Positions 57,451-64,000 of a DNA stretch of 64,000 bases are shown here, one piece after another (the stretch's first letter is position 1; each line of letters begins with the position of its first letter). The notes beneath the pieces are model-generated. The model made no database searches, was not told the DNA's origin, and worked only from the letters and a program-made list of their open reading frames with translations. The DNA lies in NCBI GenBank assembly GCA_963695375.1, contig OY968767.1:1054001-1118000 (forward strand). The letters run 5' to 3'. Both the position numbers and the translations under genes were made by a program. Source of the DNA: JACCVL01 sp963695375 (GTDB taxonomy: Bacteria > Actinomycetota > Actinomycetes > Propionibacteriales > Nocardioidaceae).

Positions 57451-60219
57451 GTGGCTGACGCAGCATCCGGCACCCGGCTCGTCATCGTCGAGTCGCCGGC
57501 CAAGGCGCGCACCATCGCGGGCTACCTGGGCAGCGGCTACGTCGTGGAGAGCTCGATCGGCCACATCCGTGACCTGCCGCAGGGGGCCGCGGAGGTGCCG
57601 GCCAAGTACAAGGGGCAGCCGTGGGCCCGGCTCGGGGTCGACGTCGACAACGGCTTCTCGCCGGTCTACGTCGTGCCCCAGGACAAGCGGAGCCAGATCG
57701 CGAAGCTCCGCAAGCTGCTCAAGGACGCCGATGAGCTCTACCTCGCGACGGACGAGGACCGCGAGGGCGAGGCGATCGCCTGGCACCTCTACGACGAGCT
57801 GAAGCCGCGGGTCCCGGTGCACCGGATGGTCTTCCACGAGATCACGCCCGCGGCGATCCGGGCCGCGGTGGAGAGCCCGCGCGAGATCGACCAGTCGCTG
57901 GTCGACGCCCAGGAGACCCGGCGCATCCTCGACCGGCTGTACGGCTACGAGGTCAGCCCGGTCTTGTGGAAGAAGGTGATGTCCGGCCTGTCTGCGGGCC
58001 GGGTGCAGTCGGTCGCGACCCGGCTGGTGGTCGACCGGGAGCGGGAGCGGATGGCGTTCCGCTCCGCGTCGTACTGGGACCTGCAGGCCACGATGGACGC
58101 CGACCCGGACGGCAGCCGGGGCAAGGTGCCGGCACAGTTCCCCGCCCGGCTGGTGGCAGTGGACGGCACCCGGGTGGCGGCCGGGCGGGACTTCACGCCC
58201 GCGGGCCAGCTCGCGGCCGGTCGCGACGTCGTGCATCTCGACGAGGCCCGGACCGGCGCGCTGGCCGAGGCGCTGCGGGACCGCACCTTCACGGTCCGGT
58301 CGGTGGAGGCCAAGCCCTACACCCGCAAGCCGTACGCGCCGTTCCGGACCACCACCCTGCAGCAGGAGGCGAGCCGCAAGCTCGGCTTCGGCGCCTCGGT
58401 GACGATGCAGCTCGCCCAGCGGCTGTACGAGAACGGCTTCATCACCTATATGCGGACCGACTCGGTGACGCTGTCCGAGGCGGCGGTCGCCGCGGCCCGC
58501 GACCAGGTCCGGGAGCTGTACGGCGGGGAGTACCTCCCCGACAGCCCGCGCACCTACAGCTCCAAGGTCAAGAACGCCCAGGAGGCGCACGAGGCGATCC
58601 GGCCCTCCGGCGAGCAGTTCCGCACCCCCGGCCAGACCGGGCTGACCGGCGACCAGTACCGGCTCTACGAGCTGATCTGGATGCGCACGGTCGCCTCGCA
58701 GATGCGCGACGCGCAGGGCCGGTCGGTGCAGGTGCGGCTCGGGGCGACCACCGCCGACGGAGTGGACGCCGAGCTGGCCGCCTCCGGACGCGTCATCACC
58801 TTCCACGGCTTCCTCCGGGCCTACGTGGAGAGCCACGACGACCCGGACGCCGAGCGGGACGACCGCGAGACCCGGCTGCCCGACCTGGCCGAGGGCGAGC
58901 CGGTGGCGGTGGCCCGGATGGACGCGGAGGGCCACGACACCCGCCCGCCGGCCCGGTTCACCGAGGCGTCGCTGGTCCGCGAGCTGGAGGAGCGGGAGAT
59001 CGGGCGGCCGTCCACGTACGCGTCGATCATCCGCACCATCCTCGACCGCGGGTACGTCTACAAGAAGGGCACCGCCCTGGTCCCCAGCTGGCTGGCGTTC
59101 TCGGTGACGCGGTTGCTGGAGGACCACTTCGCCCGGCTGGTCGACTACGACTTCACCGCCCGGCTCGAGGACGTCCTGGACGCCGTCGCCGGTGGTCGCG
59201 AGGACGCCCAACGGGTGCTCGGCCGGTTCTGGTTCGGCGACGGCGACGGCGACGGTGAGAAAGCCGCCGCCGGAGCCGACGCCGGGACCGGGCTCAAGCG
59301 GCTGGTCGGCGAGCTCGGTGACATCGACGCCCGGCAGCTGGCCACCTTCGCGGTCCGCGACGACGCCGGGGAGGAGAGCGGCATCGTGCTGCGGGTCGGC
59401 CGGTTCGGCCCCTACGTCGAGGACGCCGAGAGCAACCGCGGCAACGTGCCCGAGGACCTGCCACCGGACGAGCTGACCCTGAACGTCGCGCGCGAGCTGC
59501 TGGCCAACCCGGCCGGCGCCGAGCTGCAGCTGGGCACCGACCCCGACAGCGGGCACACCATCGTCGCGAAGAACGGACGCTACGGCCCCTACGTCACCGA
59601 GCTGCTGCCCGAGGACGCCCCCAAGGGCGCCAAACCGCGCACCGGCAGCCTGCTCAAGGACATGACGCTGGACTCGGTGACCCTCGACGACGCCCTCCGC
59701 GTCCTGTCGCTGCCTCGGACCGTCGGGACCGACCCCGAGTCCGGGGAGCCGATCACCGCGCAGAACGGTCGCTACGGCCCGTACCTCAAGAGGGGCACCG
59801 ACTCCCGCTCGCTGGAGTCCGAGGAGCAGCTGTTCACGCTCACCCTCGACCAGGCGCTGGCGATCTACGCCCAGCCCAAGCAGCGTGGCCGGCAGGCCGC
59901 TCAGGCACCGTTGCGCGAGCTCGGCGCCGACCCCGGGACGGGCAAGCCGGTCACCGTCAAGGACGGTCGCTTCGGGCCGTACGTCACCGACGGGGAGACC
60001 AACGCGACGCTGCGCAAGGGGGACGACCCGCAGTCGGTGACGATCGAGCGGGCCGCCGAGCTGCTGGCCGAGAAGCGGGCGCGCGGCCCGGCGCCGAAGA
60101 AGCGCGGCGCCAAGAAGACGACCGCCCGGAAGGCGCCGGCGAAGAAGGCCGCCGCGAAGACGAAGAAGGCCGCGGCCAAGAAGACCGCGACCGCGAAGGC
60201 GGCGGCGAAGAAGGGATGA
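57451..60219 (+). CDS. topA: DNA topoisomerase I
   Basis: TopA relaxes negative supercoils. The 922-residue product has the Toprim domain (LVIVESPAKARTIAGYLG and TDEDREGEAIAWHL). The catalytic tyrosine is Tyr333 in FITYMRTDS. Several C-terminal TopA repeats are recognised by NGRYGPYV-type motifs and lack zinc fingers. A lysine/alanine-rich tail (KKTTARKAPAKKAAAK) is typical of actinobacterial enzymes and helps DNA binding. GTG 57451 has CAGGAGA upstream. The stop overlaps the next ATG. Confidence 0.96.
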   Translation: MADAASGTRLVIVESPAKARTIAGYLGSGYVVESSIGHIRDLPQGAAEVPAKYKGQPWARLGVDVDNGFSPVYVVPQDKRSQIAKLRKLLKDADELYLATDEDREGEAIAWHLYDELKPRVPVHRMVFHEITPAAIRAAVESPREIDQSLVDAQETRRILDRLYGYEVSPVLWKKVMSGLSAGRVQSVATRLVVDRERERMAFRSASYWDLQATMDADPDGSRGKVPAQFPARLVAVDGTRVAAGRDFTPAGQLAAGRDVVHLDEARTGALAEALRDRTFTVRSVEAKPYTRKPYAPFRTTTLQQEASRKLGFGASVTMQLAQRLYENGFITYMRTDSVTLSEAAVAAARDQVRELYGGEYLPDSPRTYSSKVKNAQEAHEAIRPSGEQFRTPGQTGLTGDQYRLYELIWMRTVASQMRDAQGRSVQVRLGATTADGVDAELAASGRVITFHGFLRAYVESHDDPDAERDDRETRLPDLAEGEPVAVARMDAEGHDTRPPARFTEASLVRELEEREIGRPSTYASIIRTILDRGYVYKKGTALVPSWLAFSVTRLLEDHFARLVDYDFTARLEDVLDAVAGGREDAQRVLGRFWFGDGDGDGEKAAAGADAGTGLKRLVGELGDIDARQLATFAVRDDAGEESGIVLRVGRFGPYVEDAESNRGNVPEDLPPDELTLNVARELLANPAGAELQLGTDPDSGHTIVAKNGRYGPYVTELLPEDAPKGAKPRTGSLLKDMTLDSVTLDDALRVLSLPRTVGTDPESGEPITAQNGRYGPYLKRGTDSRSLESEEQLFTLTLDQALAIYAQPKQRGRQAAQAPLRELGADPGTGKPVTVKDGRFGPYVTDGETNATLRKGDDPQSVTIERAAELLAEKRARGPAPKKRGAKKTTARKAPAKKAAAKTKKAAAKKTATAKAAAKKG

Positions 60220-62240
60220 CCAGCCCCGGCGCCTCCCCCGGGGGCGGGATCGCCGCCCCGTCGGACAGCGTCGCCGCGGTGCTGACGCTGCCCGGCGTCC
60301 GCCGGTTCTGGGTCGCGCTCGGCCTGTCCAGTCTCGGTGACTGGGTCGGCCTGCTGGCTCTCACCGCGCTGGCCAACGAGCTGGCCGGGGCGGACTACGC
60401 CGACCGCAACTTCGCCATCGCCGGCGTGCTCTTCCTCCGGGTGCTGCCGGCCCTGGTCATCGGTCCGCTCGGCGGCTACCTGGCCGACCACCTCGACCGC
60501 CGCCTCGTCCTGGTCGTCGGTGACCTGCTGCGCGCGGGCATCTTCGTCAGCATCCCGCTCGTCGGCACGCTGACCTGGCTGCTGGTGGCGACCGTGCTCG
60601 TCGAGGTCGTGAACGTCGTGTGGCTGCCGACCAAGGACGCGACCGTGCCCGACCTGGTCCCGCCGGCACGGTTGGAGGCGGCCAACCGGCTGATGCTCGC
60701 GACCACCTACGGCTCGGCGCTGCCGGCCGCCGTCCTGTTCACCGGCCTGTCGCTCGGCACCGAGGTGCTGGGGTCGACGGTCGGCTGGCATCCGGGCGCC
60801 AGCGCCGATCTCGCGCTGTACGCCAACGGGCTGAGCTTCGCGGTGTCGGCCGCCCTGCTGCTGAGCATCCGCGCGGTGCTGCCGCCCGGGCCGGCGCTGG
60901 GCCGAGACGACCGGGTCGGGGTGTTCCGGGCGGTGCTGGACGGCTGGGCGTACGCGGTGCGCACACCGCTGGTGCGCGGGCTGGTGGCGGGCATCGTCGG
61001 CGCGTTCGCCGCCGGTGGCGTGGTGATCGGCCTGGCCCGGGTCTTCGTCGCCGACATGGGCGCCGGTGATCCCGGCTACGGCGTGCTGTTCGGCGCGGTC
61101 TTCGCCGGCTTGGGGGCGGGCATGTGGCGCGGCCCCCGGCTGTTGCGGAGGGTGACCCGGCGCCGGCTCTTCGGGCTCGCCCTGGTCGGCGCCGGGGTGG
61201 TGCTGCTGGTGATCTCCCTGGTCTCGGACATGGTGCTGGCGGCGCTGCTCAGTGCGGCGCTCGGCTTCGCAGCCGGGGTCGCCTGGATCACCGGCTACAC
61301 GCTGCTCGGGCTGGAGGTGGCCGAGGAGTTGCGCGGGCGCACGTTCGCGCTGGTGCAGTCACTCGTCCGGCTGTCCCTCTCGCTGTCCCTCGCGCTGGCC
61401 CCGCTCGCCGCCGGACTGGTGGGCCGGCACCGGCTGCAGCTCACCGAGGGCGTCGGGATCACCTTCGGCGGGATCCAGCTCGCCTTCCTCGTCGCCGGCC
61501 TGCTGGCTGTCGGGGTGGGGGTGGCATCCTTCCGGTCGATGAACGACCGACCCGGGGTCTCCGTTGCGGCCGAGCTGCGCGAGCAGCTCCGGGCGCACGG
61601 CGTCTACGCGCCGCGGGGGCTGTTCGTCGCGCTGGAGGGCGGGGAAGGCGCGGGTAAGTCCACCCAGGCGCGGCTGCTGGCCGAGGCGCTGCAGGCCGAG
61701 GGCCTCGAGGTGGTGCTGACCCGGGAGCCAGGTGCCACCGAGGTCGGCCGATCGGTGCGCGACATCGTCCTCGACCCCGCCACCGGGGAGCTGTCCGCGC
61801 GCACCGAGGCGCTGCTGTACGCCGCGGACAAGGCCGAGCACGTCGCCCGGGTGGTGCGGCCCGCGCTGGAGCGCGGTGCCGTCGTGATCACCGATCGGTA
61901 CGTCGACTCCACGCTGGCCTACCAGGGTGCCGGCCGGGCGCTCACCGTCGACGAGGTCGAACAGGTCGCTCGCTGGGCGACCGAGCAGCTGCGGCCGCAC
62001 CTGACCGTTGTGCTCGACCTGCCCGCCGACCAGGGCCTGGTCCGAGCCGGCAGCCCGGACCGGATCGAGCAGGAGCCGCTGGCCTTCCACGAGCGCGTGC
62101 GTGGACACTTCCTGGCCCGGGCGGAGGCCGACCCGGAGCACTACCTGGTGCTCGACGCGACGCAACCCCCCGACGAGGTGCACGCCCGGCTGGTGGCGCG
62201 GGTCCGGGTGGCGCTCACCGCTGCGGCGGTGACGCCGTGA
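60216..62240 (+). CDS. tmk: MFS transporter-thymidylate kinase fusion
   Basis: The 674-residue product joins an MFS-like membrane domain (about residues 25-440, 10-12 hydrophobic segments) to a complete dTMP kinase domain from about residue 468. The kinase has the P-loop EGGEGAGKST (Lys481), TREPGATEVG, and VITDRYVDSTLAYQG. The fusion is known in Streptomyces and related genera, so it is not a sequencing artefact. The transporter's substrate is unknown; it may simply anchor the kinase. ATG 60216 overlaps the topA stop, and the stop overlaps holB. Confidence 0.93.
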   Translation: MTSPGASPGGGIAAPSDSVAAVLTLPGVRRFWVALGLSSLGDWVGLLALTALANELAGADYADRNFAIAGVLFLRVLPALVIGPLGGYLADHLDRRLVLVVGDLLRAGIFVSIPLVGTLTWLLVATVLVEVVNVVWLPTKDATVPDLVPPARLEAANRLMLATTYGSALPAAVLFTGLSLGTEVLGSTVGWHPGASADLALYANGLSFAVSAALLLSIRAVLPPGPALGRDDRVGVFRAVLDGWAYAVRTPLVRGLVAGIVGAFAAGGVVIGLARVFVADMGAGDPGYGVLFGAVFAGLGAGMWRGPRLLRRVTRRRLFGLALVGAGVVLLVISLVSDMVLAALLSAALGFAAGVAWITGYTLLGLEVAEELRGRTFALVQSLVRLSLSLSLALAPLAAGLVGRHRLQLTEGVGITFGGIQLAFLVAGLLAVGVGVASFRSMNDRPGVSVAAELREQLRAHGVYAPRGLFVALEGGEGAGKSTQARLLAEALQAEGLEVVLTREPGATEVGRSVRDIVLDPATGELSARTEALLYAADKAEHVARVVRPALERGAVVITDRYVDSTLAYQGAGRALTVDEVEQVARWATEQLRPHLTVVLDLPADQGLVRAGSPDRIEQEPLAFHERVRGHFLARAEADPEHYLVLDATQPPDEVHARLVARVRVALTAAAVTP

Positions 62241-63451
62241 CGCCTTCCTCAGCGCAGGCTCCGGCGCGGCTCCCGCTCGGGGTGCCGGGAGCGGTCGACG
62301 TCTGGTCGAGGCTGGTCGGGCAGCAGCCGCTGGTCGACGTGCTCCGCCCCGCGGTGACCGCCGCCGACGGCTGGCGGCGCGGGGTGGCAGGCTCGGGGAT
62401 GACGCACGCCTGGCTGTTCACCGGGCCGCCCGGCTCCGGCCGGTCGACCGCGGCGCGGGCGTTCGCCGCCGCGCTGCAGTGCCCGGACGCGGGCTGCGGG
62501 GACTGCGACGCCTGCCGCCAGGTCCTGGCCGGCTCGCACCCGGACGTGACGGTGGTCGACACCGAGGGGCTGTCGATCGGGGTGGACGACGTCCGGGAGC
62601 TGGTGCTGAAGGCAGCGATGGCGCCGAGCGTCGGGCACTGGTCAGTGATCATCGTGGAGGATGCCGACCGGCTCACCGACCAGGCGGGCAACGCGATGCT
62701 CAAGAGCATCGAAGAGCCGCCGGACCGGACGCTGTGGCTGCTGTGCGCCCCCACGAGCGACGACGTGATGCCGACGATCCGGTCCCGGTCCCGCCAGGTG
62801 TCGCTGCGGACCCCGCCGGCGGCCGCGGTGACCGGCTCGCTGGAGGCCGCCGGAGTGCAGCCGGCGCTGGCGGCCTTCGCCGCCCGGGCCTCGCAAGGGC
62901 ATATCGGACGGGCCCGGGCACTGGCCAGGGACGAGGCGGTCCGCAACCGCCGGCACGAGGTGCTCGCGCTTCCCCAGTTGTTGCGCGACCCCGGGGACTG
63001 CCTGCGGGCGGCGGCGAACGTGCACGAGGCGGCCAAGGAGGAGTCCGAGGCGGTCGCCGCCACGCTGGAGCAGGCGGAGCTGACCGCGCACGGCTCGGAG
63101 TGGGGGACCGGCACCCGCGGGGCCAAGGCCCGCGGTGAGCAGGCAGCGCTGAAGGCGCTCAAGGAGATGCACCGGCGGCGCCGCACCCGGATGGTGCGCG
63201 ACTCGGTCGACCGGGCGCTGCTGGACCTGCTCAGCGTGCAGCGCGACGTGCTCCGGCTCCAGAGTGACCCGGACGTCGGCTTGGTCAACGAGGAGATGCG
63301 CACCGAGCTCGCCGAGGTGGCGGCTCGCAGCGACCCCGCCCGGACGCTGCGGCGGATCGAGGCGCTGCTCGCCTGCCGGGAGGCGATGACGCTGAACGTG
63401 CCGCCGCTGCTGGCCCTGGAGCAGGCGTTCCTCCGGCTTGCGCGCGCCTGA
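62237..63451 (+). CDS. holB: DNA polymerase III subunit delta-prime
   Basis: This is the clamp-loader subunit that partners with the gamma/tau product of dnaX. The 404-residue product has GPPGSGRSTAARAF (P-loop with Arg69 in place of Lys, so ATP is probably not hydrolysed). Zinc cysteines are C82, C87, C90 and C93, and the sequence continues with VIIVEDADRLT and MLKSIEEPPDRT. The C-terminal collar region is helical. GTG 62237 overlaps the tmk stop (GTGA). Confidence 0.92.
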   Translation: MTPSSAQAPARLPLGVPGAVDVWSRLVGQQPLVDVLRPAVTAADGWRRGVAGSGMTHAWLFTGPPGSGRSTAARAFAAALQCPDAGCGDCDACRQVLAGSHPDVTVVDTEGLSIGVDDVRELVLKAAMAPSVGHWSVIIVEDADRLTDQAGNAMLKSIEEPPDRTLWLLCAPTSDDVMPTIRSRSRQVSLRTPPAAAVTGSLEAAGVQPALAAFAARASQGHIGRARALARDEAVRNRRHEVLALPQLLRDPGDCLRAAANVHEAAKEESEAVAATLEQAELTAHGSEWGTGTRGAKARGEQAALKALKEMHRRRRTRMVRDSVDRALLDLLSVQRDVLRLQSDPDVGLVNEEMRTELAEVAARSDPARTLRRIEALLACREAMTLNVPPLLALEQAFLRLARA

Positions 63452-63465
63452 GCGGCTCGCCCGCT

Positions 63466-63471
63466 TACCCT
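63466..63471 (+). promoter_or_regulatory. -10 box for leaderless ricT-like gene
   Basis: TACCCT ends 6 bases before GTG 63478, with no ribosome binding site between. Confidence 0.5.
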
Positions 63472-63477
63472 GACCAG

Positions 63478-64000
63478 GTGACGATGGTGATGGCGGTGTG
63501 GTTCGCCCAGTACGGGCGGCTGCACTACCTCGACGCCGGCGACTTGGACGTCCAGGTGGGGGACAAGGTGCTGGTGCCGACCGACGACGGTCCCGAGGTG
63601 GCCGAGTGCGTCTGGGCGCCGCAGCACGTCGGCGACACCGTCGACGGTCTGCCGACGTGTGCCGGCCCGGCCAGCGAGGCCGACGTGCGGCGGGACGAGA
63701 CCAACCGCGCGATTCGGGCTCGGGCCCGGGTGACCGCCCGGCGGCTGATCCGGCAGCACGAGCTGCCGATGAAGGTGCTCGGCGTGGACTACCTCGACCG
63801 TCGCCCGGACGTCGACCGGCTGGTGCGGATCTGGTTCAGCGCACCGGGCCGGGTCGACTTCCGCGCGCTGGTGCGTGACCTCGCCCGGTCGCTGCATGCC
63901 CGAATCGACCTGCGGCAGGTGGGTCCGCGGGAGGAGGCCCGGCTGGTGGGTGGGATCGGCAGCTGCGGTCGTGAGCTGTGCTGCAGCACCTTCCTCAAGG
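63478..64000 (+). CDS. ricT: PSP1-domain RicT-like protein, cut by window end
   Basis: The first 174 codons of a PSP1/YaaT (RicT) protein run to the window end without a stop. It begins VTMVMAVWFAQYGRLHYLDA. It has ARARVTARRLIRQHELPMKV and VRIWFSAPGRVDFRALVRDL, then the cysteine motif GGIGSCGRELCCSTFL that binds iron-sulfur in RicT. In Bacillus RicT acts with RicA and RicF in RNA processing. GTG 63478 follows holB by 26 bases and has its own -10 box. The gene is 3'-truncated only because the window stops. Confidence 0.88.
   Translation, partial: MTMVMAVWFAQYGRLHYLDAGDLDVQVGDKVLVPTDDGPEVAECVWAPQHVGDTVDGLPTCAGPASEADVRRDETNRAIRARARVTARRLIRQHELPMKVLGVDYLDRRPDVDRLVRIWFSAPGRVDFRALVRDLARSLHARIDLRQVGPREEARLVGGIGSCGRELCCSTFLK

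Noticed and set aside
57421..59556. 711-codon minus-strand frame opposite topA
   Set aside because: It is the antisense shadow of topA; composition is His/Arg/Gly-rich with no family match.

Overview
The window is GC-rich chromosomal DNA from an actinobacterium (Actinomycetes). The evidence is the strong G/C bias at third codon positions, frequent GTG starts, many 4-base ATGA/GTGA gene overlaps, a WhiB-family regulator, a Tad-type pilus locus with Rv3654c/Rv3655c-like proteins, septum-site protein Ssd, GuaB1, and an MFS-thymidylate kinase fusion. From memory, the gene order follows Mycobacterium tuberculosis Rv3644c-Rv3683 and the equivalent Streptomyces region. No search was run, so family-level placement (something like Geodermatophilales/Frankiales) is only a guess.

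Layout. 1-6074 (+): DNA replication and repair plus the start of the aspartate pathway: dnaX, ybaB, recR, a DUF5063 gene, lysC, asd. 6079-10147: a frameshifted acetoacetyl-CoA synthetase gene, a small membrane protein, tRNA-Pro(CGG), a metallophosphoesterase and a YqeY-like protein. 10171-23057: a conserved envelope/redox block with a PonA2-like penicillin-binding protein, WhiB4/WblA-like regulator, two ArsA-like ATPases, hydrolase, RidA, Nudix, beta-lactamase-fold hydrolase, Crp, and the overlapping nth-tlpA-nudix-marP operon. 23075-26792 (-): holin-like protein, NhaA, ArsB/NhaD transporter, CBS protein. 26961-37305 (-): an acetate module with acs, an ActP-like symporter with its DUF485 partner, a second symporter/small-protein pair, a HbpS-like protein, and a LytS/LytTR two-component pair interrupted by guaB1.

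37320-45702: methyltransferase, an unknown conserved gene, a SerB-like HAD phosphatase, then ssd-tadA-tadB-tadC-pilin-tadE-tadG. 45759-52136: a large Hrq1-like helicase followed by a more accessory stretch (quinone-oxidoreductase-like enzyme, DUF4386 remnant, TetR, ArsR-like regulator, dienelactone-hydrolase-like protein). 51801-64000: STAS and RsbW-like proteins, proton-pumping pyrophosphatase hppA, a striking 22-bp-period repeat array, sulfotransferase, glycerophosphodiesterase, topA, the MFS-Tmk fusion, holB, and the start of a PSP1/RicT gene cut by the window end.

Themes. Replication and repair genes lie at both ends (dnaX, recR; topA, tmk, holB). Acetate use links acs, ActP, a candidate Crp site (31171-31184) and the crp gene itself. 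About a dozen genes carry a TANNNT box 6-7 bases before their start codon, suggesting leaderless transcription. No clearly new multi-gene system was found. The most unexplained items are the 22-bp array (54989-55184), the long inverted repeat (26834-26911) with an 18-base copy at the start of ssd (40123-40140), and a pilin-like second reading frame (44330-44507).
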